From Verrucomicrobiota bacterium (GTDB lineage: Bacteria; Verrucomicrobiota; Verrucomicrobiia; Opitutales; Opitutaceae), in NCBI GenBank assembly GCA_014584295.1, contig JACTNC010000045.1:62001-126000 (forward strand): 64,000 bases of DNA, read 5' to 3'. Shown in pieces: positions 37,341 through 46,224 of this stretch. The notes under the pieces are model-generated. The model was not told where the DNA came from. It saw only the letters and a list, made by a program, of their open reading frames with translations, and searched no databases. The translations under genes were made by a program, and so were the position numbers. How positions within the stretch are numbered: position 1 is the first letter of the stretch; each line of letters opens with the position of its first letter.

Positions 37341-37949
37341 TCAGGATGACAAATCCTCGGGTCGATTGACATTGTGAAACCAGAGTTCCTCCGACTCCCG
37401 GAGGGGGTGTACTGAAAGCATTCCCCTCTGCCGAGCCTGCCCGAACAAGTGTTGGAGTGACCGCTCTCCTCTCTCCAACGCGACAAGCCATTCCGATTTC
37501 CACGCGGTTGGAATCACCGACGCGAGGGGTTCGAACACTCCATCTCTGCGGCATCCACACGCACCCAGCGACACGCCGCAATGGGCAATCAACGTCGTCA
37601 ACCACTCCAGAGGCAAATGGGGAAGATCAACTGCCAGGACAATAAGGTTTGTCGCGCAGCTCTGCTCCAGTGCGGCCACAATTCCCGCCAGGGGTCCGGC
37701 CCCTTCAATCCGATCATGCACGCGATGGGGCAACCCCGCAGCCCAATCCTGATCCGGCCTGACAGACAGGAAAACCGCACGCGCGCCCGCCTCTTCCAGG
37801 AGTCTGCTCTGCCGTTGCCAAAGCAGGCTACCGTCGGGCAAACGGAGGCACGCCTTGTCACGTCCCATGCGGCTCGATCGCCCGCCGGCGAGAACAACCG
37901 CGTCAAAGGTCAACCCACCCGCAAAACTCACTCTCAGCCCCTCATCCAC
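37341..37949 (-). CDS. mobA: molybdenum cofactor guanylyltransferase
   Basis: Adds GMP to molybdopterin to make the MGD cofactor used by DMSO-reductase-family enzymes. The GTP-binding signature VVLAGGRSSRMGRDKA lies at residues 18-33. GAGPLAGIVAALEQ, LAVDLPHLPLEWL and the C-terminal HNVNRPEDL are typical. 202 aa, normal length. It is tail-to-tail with the molybdoenzyme gene, 24 bases apart. Confidence 0.88.
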   Translation of the reverse strand: MDEGLRVSFAGGLTFDAVVLAGGRSSRMGRDKACLRLPDGSLLWQRQSRLLEEAGARAVFLSVRPDQDWAAGLPHRVHDRIEGAGPLAGIVAALEQSCATNLIVLAVDLPHLPLEWLTTLIAHCGVSLGACGCRRDGVFEPLASVIPTAWKSEWLVALERGERSLQHLFGQARQRGMLSVHPLRESEELWFHNVNRPEDLSS

Positions 37950-38056
37950 GCTCCAGAACCGTCAAAAAACCGCCCCGGGCCGCGCACCTGCACGACAGCA
38001 GGACGCGCAGATTCTCAATCGGTAAAAATGTACCTGGCCCGCGAGTACGAATCGGC

Positions 38057-38464
38057 ATGAGCAAATCAAAACCTCGTTTCCGAAAAGAGTCGAGAGCCAG
38101 AGTCTCTCAACTCAAGTGCCAGCCCGACCCGGGATTCGCAGGAGTTGCGCCACTCGAAATCACGGGTAGATTCACGGCGATGAATGTCCGCCACGACGTC
38201 GCGAAACACAGGTTCATGGTTCAGCTCCCGGAAGGAGAAGCCGTGCTCGACTATGTTCCCGGTCCGAGCGGACGCGTCGACTTTGTGCACACGTTCGTTC
38301 CCGCCACCCTGCGGGGCCGCGGTATTGCGGAAGCCTTGGTGAAGGCAGCCCTCGATTGGGCGCAGTCACAAACGCTCGATGTGTCGGCATCATGCAGTTA
38401 TGTTGCCCGCTACCTCGAACGTCATCCCCAGCGCGGAAGATGCCTCCCCGCCGAAGGAAAATGA
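38057..38464 (+). CDS. GNAT-type N-acetyltransferase (YjdJ/CG-like)
   Basis: Small acetyltransferase-fold protein. The conserved core is LDYVPGPSGRVDFVHTFVP, RGRGIAEALVKAALDWAQ (acetyl-CoA loop) and CSYVARYLERHP. From the listed ATG it has 135 aa. Family members are near 95 aa, and an internal ATG at 38180 would give exactly that length, so the basic N-terminal extension (KSKPRFRKESRARVSQLK) may not be translated. Substrate unknown. Confidence 0.78.
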   Translation: MSKSKPRFRKESRARVSQLKCQPDPGFAGVAPLEITGRFTAMNVRHDVAKHRFMVQLPEGEAVLDYVPGPSGRVDFVHTFVPATLRGRGIAEALVKAALDWAQSQTLDVSASCSYVARYLERHPQRGRCLPAEGK

Positions 38465-38538
38465 CGACATGAATGATGCGCAGGGGTCGCAGACGCTCTG
38501 CGCTCGACCTTGCCATCCCGACTTTCTTCCCTCTCCCC

Positions 38539-39510
38539 GTGGACTTCAAAGATTACTACGCGACGCTCGGTGTCCCGCGCAATGCATCCGCCGAGGATCT
38601 GAAAAAGGCCTTTCGTCAACTTGCGAGGAAGTACCATCCTGACGTGGCAAAGGACAAGCGGGGGGCCGAGGAGAAATTCAAGGAGATCAATGAGGCCTAT
38701 GAGGTTCTCAGCGATCCCGAGAAGCGCTCGCGCTATGACACCCTCGGCGCCAACTGGCAGGATGGCTTTGCCCCTCCACCCCGCCGCGGTACACGCCGAC
38801 AGGCCGCACAGGCCGGAGCGGAGCAGGCCTACGAATTCAACTTTGGAGGAAGCACCGGCTTCAGCGATTTTTTCGAGCAATTCTTCGGTCAGCGGAGCCG
38901 CGGCAGAAGGATGCCCACGATGGACGAAGACGATGCCCTGCGCGGCGGATCGCGAGGTTCAATGCGCGGCCGCGACATTGAGGGCGACATACTCGTGACC
39001 CTGCGCGAGGTGCTCAACGGGGCCGAGCGTGCAATCAGCCTGCAACGAAGCGATCCCTACACGGGCGAAGTTGAAACGCAGACGCTCAAGGTGCGGATAC
39101 CCGCAGGCGTCCGCGAAGGACAGATCATCCGCGCCCGGGGAAAGGGAAGTCCGGGAATCGGACGCGGTGAGGCGGGCGATCTCCTGCTTCACGTGCGCCT
39201 CGCCGCCGACCCTGATTTTCGCGTCGAAGGATCGGACCTTCACTGCGAGCTTCCCGTCGCCGCCTGGGATGCCGTGCTCGGCTGCACCGAAAAGATCCCA
39301 ACCCTCAGCGGCCGCATTGCCCTCAAGATCCCGCCCGGCACCGCAAACGGACATTCGCTCCGCGTGAAGGGACATGGGTTGCCGACGACTGGAAGTTCGG
39401 CTCGAGGGGATCTCTACGTGACCGTGTCGATCTCGATTCCGGAAAAGGTGACTCCCGAGGAGCGCGCACTTTGGGAAAAGTTGCGCGCTCACTCGGGCGC
39501 ACGGTTCTGA
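38539..39510 (+). CDS. cbpA: CbpA-type J-domain co-chaperone
   Basis: Class II DnaJ homologue that stimulates DnaK. The J domain ([16 protein letters not shown]) carries HPD at residues 33-35. A Gly/Phe/Arg-rich linker follows ([20 protein letters not shown]), then two C-terminal beta domains ([28 protein letters not shown]). The cysteine-rich zinc domain of true DnaJ is absent. GTG at 38539 was chosen because related proteins start at xxFKDYY; an ATG lies 22 codons upstream in frame. 323 aa. The GNAT gene ends 74 bases before it. Confidence 0.88.
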   Translation: MDFKDYYATLGVPRNASAEDLKKAFRQLARKYHPDVAKDKRGAEEKFKEINEAYEVLSDPEKRSRYDTLGANWQDGFAPPPRRGTRRQAAQAGAEQAYEFNFGGSTGFSDFFEQFFGQRSRGRRMPTMDEDDALRGGSRGSMRGRDIEGDILVTLREVLNGAERAISLQRSDPYTGEVETQTLKVRIPAGVREGQIIRARGKGSPGIGRGEAGDLLLHVRLAADPDFRVEGSDLHCELPVAAWDAVLGCTEKIPTLSGRIALKIPPGTANGHSLRVKGHGLPTTGSSARGDLYVTVSISIPEKVTPEERALWEKLRAHSGARF

Positions 39511-39557
39511 CCTACCCGCTCCGACCGTACCTGGCGGTCGGGAAAGGCAAGGCGGCG

Positions 39558-40865
39558 TCAGGCGGCTTTCAACGAGCGCGACTTGTGATCGTAAACGATG
39601 CGACGTCCCGTTTCGTAGGAACGCACGGCCATCAACACCGCAACAGCATGATGGTAACCGGCGTCGATCGAGGCGTGCGGTGTCTTGCCATCGCGCATGC
39701 ACTGGAGCCAGTTGAGGAAATGATCGGGCTGGTCGATTGGCTTGACATCGTTCTGGCCGCGGATCCGACCATCGCGGCGGCCGCCGCCCTCCGCGCTGTA
39801 GGTTGGCGCATTCCAGTTGTCCATCTTGAGCACGCCCTTATCGCCGAAGAATTTTCGTGTGTTCCCATACCCATTGCCAAAATTGTTCGAGCTCGTGAGC
39901 TGAAATCCCTCGGGATAGATCCAGCTCCCCTGCACACAATCCGGAACGGTGAAATTGTTTTCATCCTTCCAACTGAAGATTCCGCCGTTGCACATGCATG
40001 ATATCGGAATGCTGCACGCCGTGACATAGTGCGCGAGATCGAGGAAATGCGCGCCCCATTGGGGAATCGGTCCCTGGCAGAATTCATAGTATCCATACCA
40101 GGCCGCATACTGCCGGGCATTGAACGGTCGCTTTTCGCGGTCTCCCAGGAATTCGTTCCAGTCCAGGTCCTCCTTCCTCACCTCGGGTTCGCGGGAAAGG
40201 TAGGGATACCAATACGGTTTCTCACCATTGCGACACTCCTCGATCTTCGACAGCTTGCCGATCAATCCGCTCGTAACCACCTCGCGCGCGCCGACGACGG
40301 CCGGAAGGCTGCGCAGTTGCGTACCCACCTGCACAATCGTGCCCGCCTTCTTGACCGCATCATACGCGCGCACGAGTTTGTCCATTTCGGTCGCCAGCGG
40401 TTTCTCCACATAGATGTGTTTGCCCGCCTTCGCAGCCGCTTCAAGATGCGTCGTGTGGTGAAAGTCGGGAGAGGCAATCATCACCGCATCCAGATCTTTC
40501 ATCGCGAGCAGGTCGCGATAGGTGGTGAAGGTCTTTGCCTCACGACCAAACCATTCCTTCACGAGGTCATTTGCGTTGTCGCGTGCCACCCGCCAAGGGT
40601 CACAGAGTGCCACGATTTCAAAATTCGTTTCCTTCACGAACTTGTGGATGCCGGGCATGTGGGCCTTCCGACCTCTCTCGCCGCATCCGATGATCCCGAT
40701 TCGAATGCGGTCATTCGCTCCAATCGACCGCGTACGCTCCGCCGCAGTCAGGCTAACCAGGCTGCCCGAGAAGGCGGTTCCCGCAGCCAGCGCGGCGGAA
40801 GTCTTGAGAAAGTTCCGGCGTGGAACCGGCGTTGCGACTGCAGATGAAGGGTGAGAGTTATTCAT
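39558..40865 (-). CDS. Tat-exported Gfo/Idh/MocA-family oxidoreductase
   Basis: NAD(P)-dependent sugar or inositol dehydrogenase-like protein carrying a twin-arginine signal (PRRNFLKTSAALAAGTAF, RR at residues 16-17). The Rossmann motif is GIIGCGERGRKAHMPG. The EKPLATEMDK motif with the catalytic-type lysine follows, and the C-terminal beta-sheet domain contains GPIPQWGAHFLDLAHY. Such exported members are abundant in Verrucomicrobia and Planctomycetes and are thought to act on carbohydrates in the periplasm. 435 aa; the substrate is unknown. Confidence 0.88.
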   Translation of the reverse strand: MNNSHPSSAVATPVPRRNFLKTSAALAAGTAFSGSLVSLTAAERTRSIGANDRIRIGIIGCGERGRKAHMPGIHKFVKETNFEIVALCDPWRVARDNANDLVKEWFGREAKTFTTYRDLLAMKDLDAVMIASPDFHHTTHLEAAAKAGKHIYVEKPLATEMDKLVRAYDAVKKAGTIVQVGTQLRSLPAVVGAREVVTSGLIGKLSKIEECRNGEKPYWYPYLSREPEVRKEDLDWNEFLGDREKRPFNARQYAAWYGYYEFCQGPIPQWGAHFLDLAHYVTACSIPISCMCNGGIFSWKDENNFTVPDCVQGSWIYPEGFQLTSSNNFGNGYGNTRKFFGDKGVLKMDNWNAPTYSAEGGGRRDGRIRGQNDVKPIDQPDHFLNWLQCMRDGKTPHASIDAGYHHAVAVLMAVRSYETGRRIVYDHKSRSLKAA

Positions 40866-41186
40866 GGGTGGAAATGCGAACGCGAAGCCGGATCCATAAG
40901 GCTCCTCACCCGTAAATTCAAAGTGAAAAATTAGGTCAAGATGCGCGGCAAAAAGTCAGAGTTTCAGACAAATCCCCATGTTGCTCACAAACTCCCGCTG
41001 ATTCAAAGACACCTCGCAGGTCTGGAACCAACTGTATTTGCGCACTTTGTCGACCGATGCCCGGGATATGCCCAAGATGTTCACACGGCCTTCACAAACC
41101 CGGAGAACAATCTACGCATTCCTTCGCATCGTGATGGGGAAAAACCCTGATGGAACTTCCACGTAGTTTCACGTATCTTCCGCATC
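40866..41186. other. intergenic region, no gene seen
   Basis: About 320 bases between the divergent Gfo/Idh gene and the small gene at 41187. It should hold both promoters, but I see no consensus site, repeat or RNA. Confidence 0.4.
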
Positions 41187-41564
41187 ATGAAGATCAGTTC
41201 CAGAGAAGAAATCATCCAAGCCTTGCCCGCAGAATTGGAAATCGCAGCCGAGACGAATACGGCGCGCAGCGACATGGTTATCTTCAGGTTCCCAGCCCCC
41301 TCCGAACGACTCTTTCTCGACATTTCGCTTCCACAATGGCTCTCCGTCGATCGTACCGCCCCCGCAGTGGAGGCGGTGGTCAGCCAGCTCTTTGGTGTAC
41401 TCAAAAAACTCGGCGTGCAGATCAATGACCTTCGCGAGTGGCTTTTTAACCAGTCCATGACCGCGATCGACCGCTGCATCAGTGGGGACACCTATGGCAA
41501 TGTCATCGTCGCCTCCTCTCGAAGCGACACCGGTGCCATCAGCTTTCACTGCAAATTTCTGTGA
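41187..41564 (+). CDS. small protein of unknown function
   Basis: 125 aa, no recognised family. The fold looks mixed alpha/beta (MVIFRFPAPSERLFLDIS, AVVSQLFGVLKKLGVQINDL). It is supported as a gene by its ATG, an average amino-acid composition and a strong terminator 20 bases after the stop. No membrane segment or signal. It stands alone between divergent and downstream genes. Confidence 0.6.
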   Translation: MKISSREEIIQALPAELEIAAETNTARSDMVIFRFPAPSERLFLDISLPQWLSVDRTAPAVEAVVSQLFGVLKKLGVQINDLREWLFNQSMTAIDRCISGDTYGNVIVASSRSDTGAISFHCKFL

Positions 41565-41584
41565 GATAGTTCCGCCGTAGATCG

Positions 41585-41619
41585 AAGGTCCGCCATTCCC
41601 AAGGATGGCGGACCTTTTT
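41585..41619 (+). terminator. strong rho-independent terminator
   Basis: AAGGTCCGCCAT (41585-41596) pairs perfectly with ATGGCGGACCTT (41605-41616) over an 8-base loop and runs into TTTTT. Confidence 0.9.
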
Positions 41620-41743
41620 GTTTTCCCTCATGCGACCCATCTCCGAGGTCGTCACTCAAAATTTTCCACTTACGGCTCGCCCTTGGCATCGGGGCCATCG
41701 AAAGTTTGGGATCATTCATGTGCAATTGCTGCATTGATTCTCC

Positions 41744-42766
41744 ATGGCTACCATCCCCGCGAAACCTCGCATCCTCACAACAACCGTCGGCTCGTACCCG
41801 GTCCCGGACTGGCTCGCAGCCCTCCCAAGCGAGCAGGCGGTCATCGACGCCACCCGTGTCGTCTTCGACATCCAGCGGCAAGCGGGTATCGACCTCCCGA
41901 CCGACGGCGAACTCTACCGATTCGACGTCAACCACCCGGACACGAATGGGATGATCGAATACTTCATCCGTCCGATGGCCGGCATCTCGTCGGTGGTCGG
42001 CCGTTCCGTGACAGATGAGTTTTCGCGCCACCATCCCATGGGATTCCGGCGCAAGCCCGCTGGTGTTGCCGTGGGAGCACTCGGCGAAGGATCCCTCAAT
42101 CTCCTGGCCGACTGCCAACGTGCCGCCGCGGTTGCAGGGGGCGCCTTCAAATTCACGGTCACAAGCCCTTACATGCTGGCCCGCACGCTCCTTGATCACC
42201 ACTACGGCAGCTTCGAGGGGCTCACGATGGCACTGGGCGAAGTCCTTGCCGCACAAATGCCCGGCCTGCCCGCCGCCTGCATCCAGGTGGACGAGGCGAA
42301 CATTCCCGGCAATCCCTCGGACGCTCCGCTTGCCGCCCGTTCTATGAATCTCGTGCTCGACGCCATCGACAAGGGCACCGAACGCGCGGTCCATTTCTGC
42401 TTCGGCAATTACGGCGGGCAGACCATCCAGAAGGGAAACTGGAAGAAGCTCGTCAATTTCCTGAATGCCCTGCACACGGACCACCTGGTGCTTGAACTGG
42501 CACATCGGCCGTCCAGCGATCTCGAAGCGCTCAAACACATCGACAAGAAAATCGCACTGGGAGTCGGCGTGATCGACATCAAGGTCAATCACATCGAAAC
42601 CCCGGACGAAGTCGCGGCCCGCATCGCAGCCGTCGAAAAGAAAGTCGGCTCCGGACGCGTCCGCTGGGTCCATCCGGACTGCGGCTTCTGGATGCTCAAG
42701 CGCTCCATTGCCGACCGCAAAATCGAGGCGTTGGTCAGAGGGCGCGATCTCTATCTCGGACGTTAG
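41744..42766 (+). CDS. cobalamin-independent methionine synthase catalytic-domain protein (core-MetE type)
   Basis: Resembles the C-terminal zinc barrel of MetE; single-domain relatives transfer methyl groups to thiols from folate or other donors. The start has TTTVGSYPVPDWL, then DLPTDGELYRFDVN. The likely zinc ligands are His and Cys in HFCFGNYGG, with a Glu between and Cys in WVHPDCGF near the end. 340 aa, about half of full MetE, with no N-terminal tetrahydrofolate-binding half. The methyl donor is therefore uncertain. Stand-alone gene with a terminator upstream. Confidence 0.8.
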   Translation: MATIPAKPRILTTTVGSYPVPDWLAALPSEQAVIDATRVVFDIQRQAGIDLPTDGELYRFDVNHPDTNGMIEYFIRPMAGISSVVGRSVTDEFSRHHPMGFRRKPAGVAVGALGEGSLNLLADCQRAAAVAGGAFKFTVTSPYMLARTLLDHHYGSFEGLTMALGEVLAAQMPGLPAACIQVDEANIPGNPSDAPLAARSMNLVLDAIDKGTERAVHFCFGNYGGQTIQKGNWKKLVNFLNALHTDHLVLELAHRPSSDLEALKHIDKKIALGVGVIDIKVNHIETPDEVAARIAAVEKKVGSGRVRWVHPDCGFWMLKRSIADRKIEALVRGRDLYLGR

Positions 42767-42781
42767 CCACAACCGAAGTCA

Positions 42782-42994
42782 TCAACGATCAGCGAGCACT
42801 CTCGGGGCTACGGAGCAGGCTTTCGGCGCCCGGCAACATTCCGAGAGCACGCTTCTGGTATCCCCTTTCCCAGAGCTTTTCCCAGCCGGGAATAGGGGGA
42901 AGTCGTTCACATCCTTCCCAAAACTGAAGGGGTACGCTCCGTCGTGACCGGGATAGCCCGGTGCGTCCCAACGCCAGCCCTTTCGCCATTTCAT
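42782..42994 (-). pseudogene. frameshifted fragment of an unrecognised protein
   Basis: On the minus strand one frame reads GWRWDAPGYPGHDGAYPF and on to KDVNDFP. A neighbouring frame then reads PIPGWEKLWERGYQKRALG and LPGAESLLRSPESAR to a stop. The aromatic-rich, protein-like sequence switches frame once near position 42900, as expected for a decayed C-terminus. I cannot name the family. It lies beside two other gene remnants. Confidence 0.4.
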
Positions 42995-43005
42995 CGGAAA
43001 CGTGT

Positions 43006-43218
43006 TCAGAATTCAGCAGCTAGAGAACGAAGTAGCGACCGCGCGACAGGAATGTCCTCGCTAACGACTCCCTTGACGGTGGCGACCTCGCGCAAGATGG
43101 CGTTCAGTGTCCCAATCCGGAACGGCTCGTGGTCGGGGATCGAGATGCGATGGTGCGGCGGCGTCGCCGTCTGCAAGATGATATGGCTGCCGACCTGGCT
43201 AACTCTCATGAAGTCCAA
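43006..43218 (-). pseudogene. HicA-like toxin remnant, N-terminus missing
   Basis: HicA toxins are small double-stranded-RNA-binding-fold mRNA interferases. The core is recognisable: RVSQVGSHIILQ with the active-site-type GSH, then HHRISIPDHEPFRIGTLNAILREVA. The usual first helix and lead-in strand (about 12-15 residues) are missing, because a stop codon lies just upstream in frame and only a TTG start remains. No HicB antitoxin is adjacent. A functional 70-residue version from the TTG cannot be excluded. Confidence 0.45.
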
Positions 43219-43290
43219 ATTCCATGACCTGCCCTCCTAACCCTGCCCATGAGCTTGACTTGAGCCTCGGTCGAGACTCACTCGGGACTC

Positions 43291-43524
43291 ATGAAGACGA
43301 TCAAGATTTCCGAGGCCAAGCGCAATTTCACCCGCATCTTTGCCCGCGCCAAGCGCGGAGAGACCATCATCCTTCAGAATGGCAGCGACTACATGCAATT
43401 GGTCCCCTGCGCCGTCTCGGATCCGGCCCCCATATACCCCATCGGTGCCTTCCGCCACACCGATGAGGAAGTGGCGATGATCAATGCCGCACCCATCGAT
43501 TCCGGCCCTCTTCGTGACAAATGA
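43291..43524 (+). CDS. Phd/YefM-type antitoxin
   Basis: 77 aa DNA-binding antitoxin. The N-terminal module KISEAKRNFTRIFARAKRGE and IILQNGSDYMQLVP is the Phd/YefM fold. The C-terminal part should wrap the toxin. Its ATGA overlap with the next gene (4 bases) shows a two-gene operon. These proteins usually repress their own promoter. Confidence 0.72.
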   Translation: MKTIKISEAKRNFTRIFARAKRGETIILQNGSDYMQLVPCAVSDPAPIYPIGAFRHTDEEVAMINAAPIDSGPLRDK

Positions 43525-43877
43525 AAAACAAGCACGGCGTCACTCTGAGGCAGTGGGAGGTGGTAAGTGTCCGCTTCCGACCCACCGACCGCGACGAGCA
43601 TCCCGCCATCGTGATTTCCAATGACGAGCACTGCGGCGACACCCGCTTGACGCGACTCAACGTCCTCTACGGAACCAAGATTTCACCGGGCAATCCGCCC
43701 CGGCCACACCAGGCCTTGATCAATTCTGCCGAGGGGCTCGAATTTCTGACGGCGGTGGATTGCAGTTATTTCTACACCGTGGAGAAAGATGCTATCACCC
43801 GGTCCATCGGTACGGTGGGAGTCGAGCGCCGACGAGCGCTGAAACGAACGATCATTGCCGCCTACCGACTTCAGTAA
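43521..43877 (+). CDS. PemK/MazF-type mRNA interferase toxin
   Basis: 118 aa. The N-terminal strand reads WEVVSVRFRPTDRDEHPAIV, then ISNDEHCGDTRLTRLNVLYG; the later half has FLTAVDCSYFYTVEKDAIT, matching the SH3-like barrel of PemK/MazF endoribonucleases. It starts inside the stop of the Phd-like antitoxin. This partner is unusual, because MazF toxins more often go with AbrB- or ribbon-helix-helix-type antitoxins. Cleavage specificity is unknown. Confidence 0.65.
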   Translation: MKNKHGVTLRQWEVVSVRFRPTDRDEHPAIVISNDEHCGDTRLTRLNVLYGTKISPGNPPRPHQALINSAEGLEFLTAVDCSYFYTVEKDAITRSIGTVGVERRRALKRTIIAAYRLQ

Positions 43878-43947
43878 TCGCCGCGCCCGCGGCGGCGTGA
43901 CGACCAGCCTGAGCGGCAACCGTGAAGGCGATTCCACGGCCAGAAGT

Positions 43948-44127
43948 GTCGAGTGCCCTGTCATCGCCAATCCAAGTGCCGCCAACCTCGGCGGCGACAC
44001 GATCATCGGGCTGAGTTCCATCGTTGGCTCGAATGCCCGGCTCGTGAAATCGATGTCTCCTCACAGCATCGCCTACTTTCAGGGCGTCCCAGCCTCGATC
44101 ATCCGGACCCGCACATCGAGGAAAGCG
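43948..44127 (+). pseudogene. remnant of an EpsC-type serine acetyltransferase C-terminus
   Basis: A plus-strand frame reads NPSAANLGGDTIIGLSSIVG, then SNARLVKSMSPHSI and FQGVPASIIRTR. This matches the end of the left-handed beta-helix in EpsC-type CysE (ATILGGDTxIGxGSxxGxNxWL) followed by the usual GVPA loop. There is no start or N-terminal domain, and the frame runs on into unrelated sequence over pyrD. I read it as a decayed fragment. Confidence 0.45.
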
Positions 44128-44182
44128 CTTCTTGAGGATGTGGGCGATGGGGGTGATCTGGCTTCGTCCGGAGCCAATGAAC

Positions 44183-45250
44183 TCAGAACCGCCGGTCTCG
44201 TTCGGCCAGGGCCTTTGCAATCCGCCGGGCCAGCCCTGGGCCTTCAAAAATCATTCCCGAATAAATCTGCACGAGTGATGCCCCGACATCCAACTTCTCG
44301 CCGGCACTAGCCTCGTCTTCGATGCCCCCCACGCCGATTATCGGCAGCCGCCCCTTGGTTTGAAGGGACACATAGCGGATCACGTCCGTCGACCGCTGCC
44401 GGAGCGGCCGTCCACTCAAACCGCCGCTTTCACCCACCGATGCAAATACGCCAGGACGCGCAAGCGTCGTGTTCGTTGCTATGATCCCATCCAGTCCGAA
44501 ATCGGCAATGGCACCCAAAACCGCATCAATCTGCGGCCAGGAAAGATCGGGTGCGATTTTCAGCAAGACAGGCACCCTCCCGCGGCCGGGGCCGACCGCA
44601 GTGCTGTGATTCTCCGCCATGATCGCCCCAAGCAACTCCCTCAACCGCCCTTCATCCTGCAATTTCCGCAGATCCGGCGTGTTCGGGCTCGATACATTCA
44701 GAACGACATAGTCTGCCAGCGGAGCAAGGCGACGAAAGCTTGTGACGTAATCCCTCGTCGCGGCATCGAGATCCGCGACCTTTGATTTACCCAGATTGAT
44801 GCCCAGCGGTACGCTCCGATGTCCCGGTCCCGGAAGGGATTTCAAGGTCTCTGCAACTGCGGCTGCGCCTTCATTGTTGAACCCCATCCTGTTGATGACC
44901 GCTTTCTCCTCCGGATATCGAAAGACGCGGGGACGTGGATTTCCCGGCTGGGCGAGCGCCGTGACCGTGCCGACTTCCACATGCCCAAAACCCAAGGCGG
45001 CCGCCGCAGGCCAAGCCCTGGCATTCTTGTCAAATCCGGCAGCCAGGCCGACCCGATTGGGAAAATTCAGACCAAAGAGAGATACAGGGCGATGAAGCGA
45101 AGGAGCCAGGCGACTGTTCACCTCCATTAGTTTGCGCAAGGGCGCAAGGCGTCTGAGCCATATCATTGAGTTGACAGCGAGCTCATGAGCGCGCTCTGAA
45201 TCCATGCGGAAAAGGGCGGGACGGAACAACGACTTATAAAGAAAATCCAT
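44183..45250 (-). CDS. pyrD: dihydroorotate dehydrogenase, class 2 (quinone)
   Basis: Oxidises dihydroorotate to orotate in pyrimidine synthesis, passing electrons to quinone at the membrane. The N-terminal helix pair typical of class 2 (MDFLYKSLFRPALFRMDSER) is present. FMN and substrate motifs are FPNRVGLAAGFDKNA, NVSSPNTPDLRKLQ with the catalytic Ser, LLKIAPDLSW and GVGGIEDEASA. ATG at 45250 gives 355 aa; an upstream GTG in frame is less likely. Its stop lies near the serine acetyltransferase remnant. Confidence 0.93.
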   Translation of the reverse strand: MDFLYKSLFRPALFRMDSERAHELAVNSMIWLRRLAPLRKLMEVNSRLAPSLHRPVSLFGLNFPNRVGLAAGFDKNARAWPAAAALGFGHVEVGTVTALAQPGNPRPRVFRYPEEKAVINRMGFNNEGAAAVAETLKSLPGPGHRSVPLGINLGKSKVADLDAATRDYVTSFRRLAPLADYVVLNVSSPNTPDLRKLQDEGRLRELLGAIMAENHSTAVGPGRGRVPVLLKIAPDLSWPQIDAVLGAIADFGLDGIIATNTTLARPGVFASVGESGGLSGRPLRQRSTDVIRYVSLQTKGRLPIIGVGGIEDEASAGEKLDVGASLVQIYSGMIFEGPGLARRIAKALAERDRRF

Positions 45251-45399
45251 AAAATTCCAATTTTTGGGACACACGCCGATAACTCAAGACCGAGGAGGAA
45301 GCGAACCAACCTGAGAAAAAAATAACTTCCCGGTTTGACTCTCGTCGAAACCCGCGTTTTTGCTGCCGAAAATTTTTTCACGCTTCTTCCTTTCATTCC

Positions 45400-46203
45400 A
45401 TGGCCAAATCCTCCGGCATTCTCGATTGGTGCGTCGTTCGGCTCGGTGAAGACCATAATTGGTGGGTTCGCGAAGTCAGCGACCCGGTGCGTTGGGATAC
45501 CGACGGCCTGAGCATCATCGATCCCCGCCAGGTCGCCCACCTGCTTGAACTGGTGGAGCCCTTGCGCGACTACGGATTCGACCAGGACGTTATCGATGCC
45601 GCGTTCATCTCCTTCAGGATCGACAAGGACCTCGGCGACGGACGGGTTCGCCTGAAACGGGTCAAGGAGTCGATCTTCGAGTCCGAGGAAAAGCTCTTTG
45701 CGCTGCCCGACATCCTCGACGAGGAAAACGGACCCTACGCCGATCTTCTGGATCATCTCACCCGTTGCCGCGTAAAGATGCTCAACGACCTTTTCGACTT
45801 TGAGCAGAAACTGACCGTCGATGAGGTGGAAGACGAAATCCGAGAGGACCAGAACGCGGAGTTCATGGAGGGCAAGGCCATCCACTCCTTCGAGGAACTT
45901 TGCACAATCCTCGATTTTGCACCCGCCGGCTGGGACAACGAGGAGGAAGGAGAGGAAAAAGCCAGCGTCGGTGATGATGATGACGACGATCTTCCCGAGA
46001 TCGATGAAGAGGACGAGAAGGCCCTTGAAGGGGATGCCTCATTAAAATGGGACGAGGATGATGAGGACTCCGATTCCGACGAAGACTTGGACGAGGAGGA
46101 TGAAGACGGTGACGAGGACGATGAAGACGAGGACGATGACGATTCAGATGACGACGAGGATGAGAAACCTCGCAGGTCGGCAGGTGCCCGCAAGCGTCGC
46201 TGA
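45400..46203 (+). CDS. protein with very acidic C-terminal tail, unknown function
   Basis: 267 aa. The N-terminal 180 residues look globular (WCVVRLGEDHNWWVREVSDP, GYDQDV-like YGFDQDVIDAAF, RCRVKMLNDLFDFEQK). From about residue 185 to 255 the chain is nearly all Asp and Glu (short stretches such as DDDDDDLPEIDEEDE). It ends with a basic patch RRSAGARKRR. The layout, a folded head, an acidic disordered tail and a basic end, resembles nucleic-acid-mimic or RNA-polymerase-associated proteins, but no family is recognised. A strong terminator follows. Confidence 0.7.
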   Translation: MAKSSGILDWCVVRLGEDHNWWVREVSDPVRWDTDGLSIIDPRQVAHLLELVEPLRDYGFDQDVIDAAFISFRIDKDLGDGRVRLKRVKESIFESEEKLFALPDILDEENGPYADLLDHLTRCRVKMLNDLFDFEQKLTVDEVEDEIREDQNAEFMEGKAIHSFEELCTILDFAPAGWDNEEEGEEKASVGDDDDDDLPEIDEEDEKALEGDASLKWDEDDEDSDSDEDLDEEDEDGDEDDEDEDDDDSDDDEDEKPRRSAGARKRR

Positions 46204-46224
46204 TTTTGTCCTCAGTACCCTGTA

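Noticed and set aside
45753-46193. Poly-serine frame opposite the acidic-tail gene
   Set aside because: It is the complementary reading of Asp/Glu codons; no start context or domain.
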